Shown here: positions 11,442 through 22,914 of the stretch, piece after piece
How the letters are laid out: each line of letters opens with the position of its first letter
Position numbering within the stretch: the stretch's first letter is position 1
Assembly (NCBI GenBank): GCA_030062745.1
Contig: CP099852.1
Location: 19,153,949 to 19,217,948 of the forward strand
Reading direction: 5' to 3'
Length of the DNA stretch: 64,000 bases
From: Capitulum mitella
Lineage: Eukaryota; Arthropoda; Thecostraca; Pollicipedomorpha; Pollicipedidae
Made by a program: the position numbers and the translations under genes
The notes under the pieces: model-generated
Database searches by the model: none
Seen by the model: only the letters and a program-made list of their open reading frames with translations
What the model was told of the DNA's origin: nothing

Positions 11442-12752
11442 TTAACCCCCGCAGTGGAAGGGGTTTCGCACTAACGCGCTTGGAAAGGGGGGTCTAAACG
11501 TGTCTCCCCTCCGATCTCGGAGACGGAAAGAGTAAGAGATATGAAATTTTGTGGTCGGGCTGGGGCTATTACGATTTACGTTGTTTGCAATTTTCCTGAC
11601 CCTAAGTCAATATCTTCAAAGTCAAATAAGGTCGAAAAGGTCAACCTTGGACACTTTATCGGCCAGTACAGGCCATTTCATACAACTTTTCGAACGAAAC
11701 GGGAAAAGGGTGTTCGTGTGGCCGTTGAAACGTGGAATACGACAACTTTCATTCATTTGGCGTCTTGACTGAGGATTTTGGGTCGTTGTCATGTCAGGCC
11801 ATTGACCTATGGCGCCATTTTTCATCTTTTGCAGATCAGATTTCGAACAACACGGAACAGTTTGGGAGTAAATGAGGGCGCAACATATATCTTTTGGCGT
11901 ATTTTCAGTGAAGGTAGCCAACATCATGACATTTGGTCACTTCCAGCGTTTATATTTATGTGTGTATGTAAACGTATATATGTACATGTCATGTCAATGT
12001 GCCAGACGTGTCTTAATAGGGTCTTTGAATGCATGTTTCATACAAATCGACACATTGCAAAGGAAGTCCGAACCAGGTCACAAAAAAGTGGCCCTTGACC
12101 TTTGATGATCTTGACCTGAAATGACTCTTGTATATATGTAAGTGTATCCATGTGCACACATGTGTTTTTAATAGGGTCTTTGAATTCATATTTCATACAA
12201 ATCGACATGTCGCAGAACAAATCTGGGCCAGGTCACAAGATATTTGGCCTTGACCTTTAATGACCTTGACCTTCACTGACCTTGGTATATGTAAGCGTAT
12301 CAGTGTGTGCACACATGTTTTTATTCGGGCCTCTTAATGCATATTTCATACATCCTGACATGTTGCAAAGCAAAACTGGATCACGTCACAAGCTGTTTGA
12401 CCTTGACCTTAGATGACCTTGACCCTTTACTGGCCCTGGCTATGGTCTTGGTCGTCCATCGCTTATGCCCGAATGGCATTGCCTGATTGTGTTTACACGG
12501 TAACCTTAAGTAGAACGCTGGTTCTTTCACAAAGCTTTCATTTGTGAGCGACAACCGTCGCTTTCGTCATGTTTGTCTGATTTCAGATGCTTAAAACTTC
12601 AAAAATTTCCTGCCGATTTCCGATTTTTTGCGTCATTCCACGAGTTATTTAACTGCCATAAAAGTAGCAGCAACCAGCTCCGATCCGTTCTCGAAATGTC
12701 CAGGAAAAACAGGGGGGGGCGCAAAAAGCCCCCCTTCCAGTGCGCGTGTTAA
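11442..12752. mobile_element. TTAA-flanked MITE, family 3 (right-arm copy)
   Basis: Inverted copy of the element at 4176-5493 with TTAA at 11442-11445 and 12749-12752. It has the same termini, including the CCCCCGCAGTGGAAGGGG end at about 11446, and the same internal units of about 150 bp with TGACCT motifs (about 12030-12420). Confidence 0.6.
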
Positions 12753-13163
12753 GGTGGCATTCTTGGTGTTATTTAGGTATGACGTCATATCTGCTTCTTC
12801 CTGAAAAGAGACAGAATCATTTGCTTGCAGTTAGAAATTTGTCAATGTGGTTACAACGCAGCCGGACGATGGGGGCACAGAACCAAATTTTGGGATTACT
12901 AAACATTTTTATGAGCATAGATTTTTTATGTTCTTCAACGCTAGAAACAACTCCTTTTCTAACCCTCGCTTCCACGTATGTGTTTTTGTGGCGTCACCTA
13001 AGCGTTACTAAAATCTGGCATACCTTTTATTTATTCTGCCCGAGTCCTGTCCGCCGACTCTGTCAAGACATCTACTCCTCAGAAATTCTGCCAGGACGCA
13101 TGTAGAACCGCTTACACAGCATGATCAGGTCTCCGACATGCTGCATAGTTGCATGCATAGGGT

Positions 13164-14381
13164 TTAACCCTATTCCCGGAGGGCTAGACGGTATGGCCGA
13201 TTCCCGGCAGGGGGGCGGATTCGGCCCCCCCCCCTGAGATCTCGAGAACTACTTATCCGATTTCATCGCAACAAACGGCAATCGATTTGCCGTGACGTGA
13301 ACTACATTTTTATAAAAAGAAATTTTCAAAATTTCGAAATTTGTGGATACAGGGGGGCAAAAATGTCAAAATGAGGGGTACTTTTTGACTTCTTATATCT
13401 CCGTTGTTTATGGACCGATTTCGATGAAACTGGCATGAATCGAGAGATTATGGATAGGGCTTTTACCATGGGTATGCAAATCTGAAATTTTGAGAAAATT
13501 CATGAGCGTTCACAGGGTTTCAAAAATAGGGGGATTAGTTTTCTAATAACGGAATGAACAAAAGAGGCCAAAACACTTTTTTAGCTTCTGCTAGTCATGT
13601 TATGCTAAATAAGTACAAATCGCATTACATTGTTTGTATAATGTTAGCATAGGCGGTGCCAGGGACATAAAAAAGGGGGAACTGTCATGGTCACACGTTC
13701 TTCAGATCAACTTGTGACCTTTGACCTTAAATGACCTCCAGTGACCTTGGGGTCATTTGGAATGATGTCGTGTGCATTTTATATTGTCTGTAAACTTTTT
13801 TAATTATTTTAATTCACTCTATTTCAAAAATTTAATTTCATGGCTATTGCGATATAGGGTACGCGCACTGACATTTTAGGTCATAGCTCCGTGACCCGAC
13901 CTGATATCAAGCTGAAACTTGGTACACAGGTAGAGAGCACCTTTCTACGTCATATATATTTCGGGTTTGGCATTTAAAAAAACGGCGCCGAAATTATTGC
14001 GAAAAAACGAATTTTGACTTTTGACCTTGACCTGACCTTGTAAAGTGACCTCAGATAAACAAAATTACATATGCACATTGCCCAACTATTTAGCTATACA
14101 TTCATGTAAAGTTTTAAGTTCTATCTTAAAAACTCTGTTTTTGGCAGACATTTTCTTTTTACCCTCAACATGGCCAAAAATGACCTGAGGTGCCTCCCAA
14201 AAACGTTGCCTGGCTCCGCCCCTGAGCAAAATAGAATTTCGAAATTTTTGTCACGGCGCGTAGAAGGAATAGCTAGGAAACGTGACCAAGTTTCGTAAAG
14301 CTGCGTTAAAAAGCCTGGAATTGGCAAGCAAAAAACCCGAGGGGGGGCGGATTCCGCCCCCCCTGCCGGGAATAGGGTTAA
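13164..14381. mobile_element. TTAA-flanked MITE, family 1, copy 2
   Basis: 1.22 kb with TTAA on both sides and CCCTATTCCCGG ends. It is present only in the right arm of the inverted repeat; the left arm keeps the unoccupied site, which shows a single TTAA duplicated on insertion. It therefore inserted after the arms arose. Confidence 0.85.
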
Positions 14382-15159
14382 GGCGCACATTATGAGAGGA
14401 TTGCCTCCCTAGTGGGCTACTGGCGCGGCCCATGAGGGTATAAATTCTCCCCCCCTTGCCGTTATGATTTCTACCACTGAAATTCGCAGCAAATAACAAA
14501 CGCTAAAGCTATGCCACAAAATGTCAAACGTACATATAACCTAGAATGTACCAAAGTCTCCAGTTACTAAACACAATCGAGAAGTTACTCCTTTCAGAGC
14601 AAAAAGATTGCGTCAAATCTCTATCCGTAGGATCCGATACCGAAATCGGTCATCAGTAACGACTAAACCGCGTTCTGGATGTGGCAATTTCATAAAGCGT
14701 TGTTGGAATGCGCTCGAGTCAGCGCCCCAGGCGGAAAGCTCTCTCCCGTTTCAAGGGCGTGTAAATGATCGCGACTACTGGGGCTATGCAGTCATGTTAC
14801 TGAATCATTTGTACACGGTTCCAAAACATATATCTAACGCTTTAAACTAGTACGAAATGTAAATGTATAATATTTTAATAAATAGCTACCCTACAGACAC
14901 AATCCTATCTCCGCCACTGATGCCAGCTCAGGCGGTCGAGCATGCTTCGTCGTTGAGCCCCCGACGGTGGCGCCGCGACGGTGGCGGCCAGAGGCAGTAT
15001 TACGTCTCGCCTCACAAAGGCTCTGGCAGCTGGATTGGCGGCGGGCGATGTGCAGTTTTGCGGACGCTCACCAGGGGCGCTATATTACGCGGGATTTTAG
15101 CGTTGGTTGAGGCGGGCGAGCTGTTTACCGTTCGTTACAAGCGATAGAACATAGTTGAG

Positions 15160-15446
15160 AAAAGTTATGTACAGCTCTTGTAAATGGGGTCCTTCAGAGC
15201 GCGCAGAATTTTCTCGCAGTCTGTATGTGGTCCACCTCAGCTGCCTGCTCCAAGGCATGCAGAGGGCGACCGACTGATCGTACAGCCTTCTCACAACTGC
15301 TTCAAGTCAGAGCCACATCGTTCCACAGGGTCGTAGCATTCTCGATAGTTGTGGCCAAATATTCAGTGTGGAGGACAGTCTGAAGCATGTAGTGGAGGTA
15401 CACAGATGAAGGGCATGACCGGTAAACCTGTTACTTAAATATGCGA
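15160..15446 (-). pseudogene. hAT-type transposase fragment (inverted copy)
   Basis: Reverse complement of the downstream half of the broken hAT/DUF4371 fragment at about 2677-2960. It carries the same lesions plus further differences and is no longer coding. The rest of the fragment (equivalent to 2190-2676) is absent here, which marks the outer edge of the inverted duplication. Confidence 0.55.
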
Positions 15447-15471
15447 AATAAACCTGTTACTAAAATATAGT

Positions 15472-15553
<82 letters not shown>

Positions 15554-15555
15554 TA
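15472..15555. repeat. (TA)n microsatellite
   Basis: About 80 bp of TA repeats beginning close to the outer end of the right inverted-repeat arm. Confidence 0.95.
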
Positions 15556-15603
15556 TGATATACATCTGACATATATATATCAATATATCTATACGTCGAT
15601 CAT

Positions 15604-15619
15604 TATGAAAAACATAAAC

Positions 15620-15667
<48 letters not shown>

Positions 15668-15682
15668 GTTTATGTTTTTCAT
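15604..15682. repeat. Palindrome with (TA)n centre
   Basis: ATGAAAAACATAAACCCA followed by (TA)n and then its exact complement TGGGTTTATGTTTTTCAT. The unique 18-bp arms make this a near-perfect 79-bp palindrome able to extrude as a cruciform. Confidence 0.9.
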
Positions 15683-15998
15683 GAACATTTCAGGGCTCCA
15701 GCAGTACGGCGTTTGCACTAGTTACGTCCAGTTACGGCGTTTGCAGAGACTCCTGTGAGAGCGTTACAGGGCTCAGTAACCCGGTATTCCGCACCGCACA
15801 GTGGCCGCCGTGACCTCTTCCAGCAAGCTGGTGTTTCACATTTCCAGCCCCTCTAAAATCTGACTGTTGTAGAGGCCGTCACAGCTCAAAATCGACAGTC
15901 GTCCGGAATGTCATAGCCTTTAGCCAAGTTCGGGTCGGGTCATTCTCAGTACGGTGATTCATGTCCCCTACGCTTCGTTCGCCCACTCGGGTGGCATC

Positions 15999-16006
15999 TA
16001 TATAAG
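15999..16006 (+). promoter_or_regulatory. TATA box of Cys-rich gene 1
   Basis: TATATAAG lies 50 nt upstream of the ATG at 16056, implying a transcription start near 16030 and a short 5' leader. The second Cys-rich gene has the same octamer at a similar distance from its ATG. Confidence 0.65.
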
Positions 16007-16055
16007 CTGACGGGGACGCTTGGGTGCGTCTGATAAGTTTAGCCAGTTGGCAACC

Positions 16056-19000
16056 ATGCGAGTGCTGCCCCTGCTTCTAGTGTTATGTGTGGCATTCATT
16101 GCCGTTGAAGGTAAGCATAGCATTTTAGCTTTCACCCGCAATCACATAAATTAAGATCTCTAGTCAATTTACCTCTGTGCGTGCTTCCGTAACATGGTTT
16201 TGGGGATTCATTTTAATAGTGTGTGATTTTTGCGGTGCGGAAATTTCCTAGCGCTCAGTGTGGAAATTTTTGCAATCTGTTTCAGGCAATGTCCGCGTAA
16301 ACTACTGCGGCTTCCAAAACTATGGCATCTGCGGTCCTGGTCAGGTGTGCCTGCCCTGCAGGCACAACTCCAACTTCTGCTGCGTCCGCATAGGCCCACC
16401 GCCTCCCCCAGGTGAGTCAAGCCACAGCTCCTGCTTCTGCTCCACCCGCGCAGCCCCACTGGGAACAAGCCGCGCAGATCTCCGGATCCTGTGCGGGTAC
16501 ACCGCCACTGTGGCGGGAGGCCCTAGACCAGCCGTCTCCTCGATTTTCGTCACCCCAGAGTGACAGCCGGCAGCCCACTGGTGAAGACGCTCCATCTGAA
16601 GGCAACAGAAATACAAATCTCCTAGCCTATTAAGATGAGATCGTCTTCCGACTTCTAGCTATCGACCCAGGTAAGCGATGTAGGTCATAAGGACGGCAAC
16701 TGAAAATGCGCACTTGAGTAAAAAGCGCGAAAATGCGACAAAACCTACGAAGCCGCTTCGTAAAGATGCGGTTAAACATGTCCTCCGAACATTTGTGACC
16801 AATCATGTGTAGGCTGAAGCATTTGCTCATCCAACCCCGGTTGGTCATGGTCTGCATGTAATTGGTCCCATCATTTGAAAGCTTTGGTGTACTTAAGTAC
16901 TTATGAAAGCCTTTGGGTGGTAGTTTAGTTGGTCTAGACTCATCTCAGGGGCACAGACGTATTTTACTGAAATGACTTTTATGAAATTACTTTCGCCCGT
17001 CATCGTCTAATCGTCTGGATTGTTTTGGCGTCAATAATGCTACTAGGCGCCAAACAGGATGCAAGCACCCTGCGAATAGCAGTCTTCACTTGTTTATCAT
17101 CTTGACTTTGACTTGGCTAGGGCTCCTCGGGTAGCCCTAACTAAAGGACCTTAGACTGAGCCACGTGCTCCCTGCACACCCCTCCCCTGACACAATTCGC
17201 CAGCCTTCAGCGCACTCGGCTCCTAACGTGTGTCGGCCGTGGTGCCCCGTGGCCGGAACAGAACTCAGGACTCGATACCTCTCATGAGGTGTCTTCAGCT
17301 CGTGACACGGTCGCTGGTTTTCAGGAATTCACTGCGGCTTCCGGAAGTACGGCGTCTGCGGCCCGGGACTGACCTGCAGTCGCTGCCCGCACAACTCCAA
17401 CTTCTGCTGCCTCCCCATCTGTGAGTCGCCGAATATTGGGGCTGCAACACGTCGGCAGACGAAACTTCGCCGTGGCCATAGTCCTTATCCCGATAAACTT
17501 AGTTGTTCCGAAGCATTGGTGGAAACTTTCCAAAATTTGTGGGAATGCTTATTCCATTTTGAGGCTCATTCTTGTGATGCAACTTCTAGGGTCCAATATA
17601 ATTTTTTGGGCATGTTGTGATATCCGTGTAGTTCTGACGACACATTAAAGGTTCATCCATATGCCTGAGTCAGTCATTCGCAGCCTTTTCTCCGCTGCGT
17701 AGTATTTCAGAATCATTGCTGGAGGTGTTGGTACTTGGGAAACATGCGCCCACCCATTTTTCACACATTTTTCAGTATTTAACCTACGTTTAAATATTTG
17801 AACCGACAGAGGCGTAGCAACCAACCTCAAGCTGTGGTACTGCGTGCACCATTAGGGAAAGAGGTTGGCAACGGGTATACTGAGTCACGCTTATCGATTA
17901 CAAACAAAGCCTTCCAGTTCACTCATACTCAGTGCTCACAATTAGCACATGCTGTCCAGTGGACTTGAATGAGTCTGGATATGACGCCTGCGACGATGCT
18001 CTGCGAACTTCTCAGTGATCTGGTGGTGGGCGGCCGTTTGGGTCTTGTTCTTGACAGATCATGCACCGTGTTCGTTCCAGTCCCATGCAAGTACTCCGGC
18101 CAGGCGTGCAGCAAAGCCCGAGTGTGCCGCACGATAGGAAAGGGTATTCTCCGCTGCCTGCCTCGTGTTTCGCGCAGTACGTACTGGCCACCTCTGGCTC
18201 CCTCTCCTCTTCATCTGAGCGTGCACCCACTCCAGTCACGCCGGCGCCGGTCATGTGATTGCAACATGTGTGGAGGACAACGCGTTGGCAGTGTAGCTAG
18301 ATCGGCGATTGCCAAACATCCAGCCACGCGGCGGGTTTCCAAAGGTTAGACTATGCGAGGGTCTTGGCACCTACTTAATCTGGAAGGAAATGTACTGGCG
18401 ATGTTCGGTAACATGCCCCCAGAATTCATCGGCTGTGCTACTGGCGTATTCTTTTCGGAGAAATCATGGATTTGCAACATGTCTTTGACAGATCTTCCCG
18501 TAGATGATATAGTTAATAGAAAAATGACTATGGTGATTATCAGCTCAATTCAGTCATATCGCAAGCAATTGCTTTGTCTTAAATTGCAGTTAGCGAAGGA
18601 GAGAAGAAGGTACAACACAGTTGAGTGAATAGGCTTAGTAAATACAGTTAATGCAGTAAATGCAGATGATTTTGTTATCTTCATGTATTCCATTGGTTGC
18701 CTGCACTAGAGGTTTGGCTATGTCGCAGAAATTTGCAAAACTTTGCATCGGGGCCATTTGACGTATATATGCCAGTAATTGCTCCAGCTGCGAGCATAAG
18801 GCCCGTCCTGCTACTCATGCCTGGCGAGAACCCAATTGTTTTTTTCTGCATGACATGAAGACATTAAAGTTGCAGAGAAACTGCGAATGCAGACAGAAGC
18901 TCTGTTAAAAGACTGATTGATGGAGGATGAAGAATGGTGGAAGTCATTTTTACTTTGCTAAAAATCGGATTCGGTAATAGAAAAATTCGGATAAAATCGC

Positions 19001-19427
19001 CGGGTCGGTTGGTTAATAACTCCTACTAAGGGTGGGAATGCACCATGCATGCACAATCACATGAAGCCCACATAAAACATTGGAAAGGCTGGCGTGAGCT
19101 CGTAGTTATAGTTACTAGTTATACAGTGCCTCTTGGTTCGAAAATCTCCAATATTTTTTGTGATAGGGCATCGCAACAAAATAGAAGATACGAAGCAGGA
19201 GGAAATCTAATGCAGATAACGCAGCGCACTCGTACGAACTATTTGCATTCAGTCATTCGTGTTGCACTTTCAAGTGCAACTATTGGAGGATGCTGCTGGA
19301 GGCTCGGAGCGAACATACGTTTGGCAGGCCCCAATGACTCTCGTTCCCTGTCTTTTCAGAATCATGCCAACGGTCATGCAGAGGTTCTTGCTACAAGTGC
19401 CACATCGGTTACTGCTGTCACCACTGA
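16056..19427 (+). CDS. Secreted multi-domain Cys-rich peptide (candidate antimicrobial), five exons
   Basis: Predicted exons: 16056-16110, 16286-16411, 17325-17420, 18081-18176, 19360-19427. All four introns are phase 1 with GT-AG borders. Exon 1 encodes the signal peptide (MRVLPLLLVLCVAFIAVE). Exons 2 and 3 each encode a six-cysteine module with spacing C-x7-C-x5-C-x2-C-x6-CC; both contain GPG between Cys2 and Cys3 and HNSNFCC at the end. Exon 2 finishes in a run of five prolines. Exon 4 has four cysteines (C-x6-C-x5-C-x8-C) and uses a GTACGT donor; it is the least certain. Exon 5 encodes a compact module C-x3-C-x3-C-x2-C-x4-CC followed directly by a stop. Total about 146 residues, secreted. 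The modules resemble Cys-rich arthropod antimicrobial peptides in general form (compare the C-x3-C...CC of crustins) but I do not recognise the family. The paralogue lies at 48301-50475 on the other strand. Confidence 0.62.
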
Positions 19428-19688
19428 ACCAAGGGGCACTGTGGACGCTAAGCTCACCGGCCTGTCGAGGAACTACTCACTCTGCGGGAGCGAAATATTC
19501 AAAAACAAAATGAGAGTGCAAAAACCGCGTTGAGCTCGTTCCTGTACTGCTGGTGTGACGTCCTCTGAGATCTGTATGCACCACGTTCGATTAACCACCA
19601 CGAATGCGGATGTCATTGTGTGGTTGTTTTGTTTGGAATCAAAGGCCTGTCGACCCGGTAAAGTAAGAGCTTCAGAAACCCAAGCGAT
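19428..19688. other. Downstream region of Cys-rich gene 1
   Basis: About 260 bp between the stop codon and the next transposon. I see no obvious AATAAA signal and no further Cys-rich exon. Confidence 0.4.
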
Positions 19689-20305
19689 TTAACCCTATTC
19701 CCGGCAGGGGTGGCGGAATCCGCCCCCCCCCCAGGTTTTTTGCTTGCCAATTCCAGGCTTTTTAACGCAGCTTCACGAAACTTGGTCACTTTTCTTAGCT
19801 ATTTAATCTACGTGCTGTGACAAAATTTCACAATTCTATTTTGCTCAGGGGCGGAGCCAGGCAACGTTTTTGGGAGGCACCTCAGGCCATTTTTGGTCAT
19901 GTTGAGGGTAAAAGGAAAATGTCTGCCAAAAACAGAGTTTTAAAGCTAGAACTTAAAACTTTATATGGATGTATAGCTCAATAGTTGGGCAAAGTGCACA
20001 CAAAATTTTGTTTATCTGAGGTCACTTTACAAGGTCAGGTCAAGGTCAAAAGTCAAAATATGTTTTTTTACAGTAATTTCGGCGCCTTTTTTAAATGCCA
20101 AACCCGGAATATATATGACGTAAAAGGGTGCCCTCTACTTGTGTACCACGTTTCAGCTTGATACCAGGTTGGCTCACGGAGCTATGACATAAAATGTCAG
20201 TGCGCGTACCCCATATCGCAATAGCCATAAAATGAAATTTTTGGAATACAGTGGATTCAAATGATTGAAAACGTTTACAGATAATATTAAATGCACACAT
20301 CAAAG
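19689..20305. mobile_element. TTAA-flanked MITE, family 1, copy 3 (truncated)
   Basis: It begins with TTAA and CCCTATTCCCGG and follows the family consensus for about 600 bp, then stops abruptly in the middle near 20305 within the block that reads TAATATTAAATGCACAC in other copies. The second terminus is missing. Confidence 0.75.
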
Positions 20306-21346
20306 ATCATTACAAATACATAGATCAACGACATCATAGATCAACCTGCGATGTATGCTCACTGTCGCTCTTTAATGAAGAAGACATTCAGAAGTTTTCA
20401 AGAGTCAAGCACCGCGAGCATCGGAACTGGCATTTTGCCAATGAAGTGTCGTCTGCACAAGCCCTGCATATGTTGACGGGGTTTAACTTTCGCAATTTAC
20501 AGACCAATATGTTGATGATCCAGCGCGCAGCGCACACTAACGTGTCGAAAATCGAAATACAACAAGGTGGATGCTACCATGCCGTGAGCATCGCGGCCAT
20601 CCCGAAACATTCAAATGGGATGAAGTAAAGAACTCACCACTGCGGTTCCCTTCCCCCCAAAAAATACTCGGATACTGGCCGCATTATTTTTCGGTCACCA
20701 AAAATCGAATTGTTCTTAGGCTATGCAATCCCGGAAACCTGATCAAACGTACACCGGTCCGGCCCAGCTTGTCATGGAACAAAAGCGTGACAGGTACAGA
20801 TTCGGAGACGTGCAGGACAGGCGTGACAAGTATTGGGCAAGCACCCAGTGCTGGAACTGACCTGACGGAAATCTGTTAGTCGTCAGTGGCGAGCCACTTT
20901 CTGCTTCATCGAGCTCGACGGCGTCCACTCATGACATTCAGGTGTGACGTGCTGCTTGACCAGTATCAGCGAAGGCACCGTTCGCACGTGAAGACGGTTC
21001 CTCTGCGGCGTTTTGATCAGGTTCAGGCTGGAGAACACTAGTTCTGCCGCTGCGTTCGAATTTGGTAGAGATAGGAGACTCGTGCATCAGCTGCGCTAGC
21101 TGATGAAAAGCTGACGTGCCACTGATGTCCATGATCTGTGCTATGTGCGCCGAGTATTCGCGCGCCGGTTTCTCTTTGTTCGGCAGCTGCGCATTTTTCT
21201 CCCGCTTGATTCCTCGCCATTTCGAGTTCAGAATTTTGTAACCTTTCTCTTTAACGAGATCGGGGATACTCACTGCTAGTGGCATGATAGATGACACCTC
21301 GAAGGTCGGCTTCTGGAGTTCGAGTAGCTTCCTGACGTAGTGCCCT
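20306..21346. other. Unassigned region with possible gene fragment
   Basis: About 1 kb between two family-1 elements. The minus strand keeps a frame open from before 21297 to 20938 (about 119 residues, Lys-rich, containing LVKEKGYKILNSKWRGIKRE). The frame appears to continue upstream into LLELQKPTFEVSS before the adjacent TTAA element. I recognise no domain. It could be a fragment of a transposon protein or of a host gene cut by the insertion. Confidence 0.25.
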
Positions 21347-22555
21347 TTAATCCTATTTCAGGCAGGGGGGCTGAATCCGCTCCCCCGGGTTTTTCGCTTG
21401 CCAATTCCAGGCTTTTTAACGCAGCTTCGCGAAACTTGGTCACTTTTCCTAGCTGTTTTTTCTACGTGCTGTGACAAAATTTCACAATTCTACTTTGCTT
21501 AGGAGCGGAGCCAGGCAACGTTTTTGGGAGGCACCTCAGGCCATTTTTGGCCATGTTGAGGGTAAAAGAAAAATGTCTGCCAAAAACAGAGTTTTTAAGA
21601 TAGAACTTAAAACTTTATATGGATGTATAGCTAAATAGTTGGGCAAAGTGCACACAAAATTTTGTTTATCTGAGGTCATTTTACAAGGTCAGGTCAAGGT
21701 CAAAAGTCAAAATTTGTTTTTTCGCAATAATTTCGGTGCCGTTTTTTTAAATGCCAAACCCGGAATATATGTGAAGTAAAAGGGTGCCTTCTACTTGTGT
21801 ACCAAGTTTCAGCTTGATATCAGGTCGGGTCACGGAGCTATGACATAAAATGTCTGTGCGCGTACCCTATATCGCAATAGCCGTAAAATGAAATTTTTGA
21901 AATAGAGTGAATTCAAATGATTGAAAACGTTTACAGATAATATTAAATGCACACGAGATCATTCTAAGTGACCCCAAGGTCACTTGAGGTCATTCAAGGT
22001 CAAAGGTCACAAGTTGATCTGAGAAACGTGTGACCATGACAGTTCCCCTTTTTCATGTCCCTGGCACCGCCTATGCTAACATTATACAAACATTGTAACG
22101 CGATTTGTATTTATTTAGTATAACATGACTATCAGAAGCCAAAAAAGGGTGTTTGCCTCTTTTGTTGATTCAGTTGTTAGAAACCTAATCCTCCTATTTT
22201 TGAAACCCTGTGAACGCCCATGAATTTTCTCAAAATTTCAGATTTGCGGACTCATGGTAAAAGCCCTATTCATATTCTATCGATTCATGCCAGTTTCATC
22301 GAAATCGATCCATAAACAACGGAGTTATAAGAAGTCCAAAAGTACCCCCATTTTGACATTTTTGGCCCCCTGTATCCACAAATTTCAAAATTTTGATTTT
22401 TTTTTGTAAAAATGTAGTTCACGTCACGGCAAATCGATTGCCGTTTGTTGCGATGAAATCGGACAAGTAGTTCTCGAGATCTCAGGGGGGGGGCCGAATC
22501 CGCCCCCCCTGCCGGGAATCGGCCATACCGTCTAGCCCTCCGGGAATAGGGTTAA
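21347..22555. mobile_element. TTAA-flanked MITE, family 1, copy 4
   Basis: 1.21 kb bounded by TTAA at both ends. The right terminus is intact (CCGGGAATAGGG); the left terminus is mutated (TCCTATTTCAGG). It is inverted relative to copy 1, with the same internal TGACCT/AGGTCA motifs. Confidence 0.8.
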
Positions 22556-22707
22556 GGAAGACCTATGCAGACAGACTTCGGCTGTTTCTCTCAGAGACAG
22601 GCATTTCCAGTCCATAAAATCGGTGCCGGACGTCACACTGACCATATCGCCAAGAGGACGGATGGAGAGAGTCTTAGTAAAGTACATTTGGATCCAAATA
22701 TAAGAGC

Positions 22708-22721
22708 ATAAGACTTGGGTC
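22708..22721. repeat. Target-site duplication (3' side of I-like element)
   Basis: ATAAGACTTGGGTC, repeated exactly at 29192-29205 on the other side of the retrotransposon. Confidence 0.9.
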
Positions 22722-22914
22722 GGTTGGTTATTGGTTGGTTATTGGGGCTTAGGGGCGCACCGACTGCAGGGTCATTCGGCGCCCATAACCTCTTCAAGTA
22801 GCTCCATTAAAAAGAGTCACGACGATTAATAAAATCCGACGGCGTAATATAACGCAATTATGTCAAGACAAAAAAGTTACCTACAACAGCATACACAAAA
22901 TAAAACACATGTGA

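Larger units (their letters stand above)
10806..15446. repeat. Right arm of large inverted repeat
   Basis: Reverse-complement partner of 2677-6129. The inner end near 10806-10830 is complementary to 6105-6129; the outer end at about 15446 pairs with 2677. It is about 1.2 kb longer than the left arm because of a TTAA element at 13164-14381 whose empty site is visible in the left arm near 3757 (TTGA followed by CCCTGTGCATGC). Confidence 0.85.
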
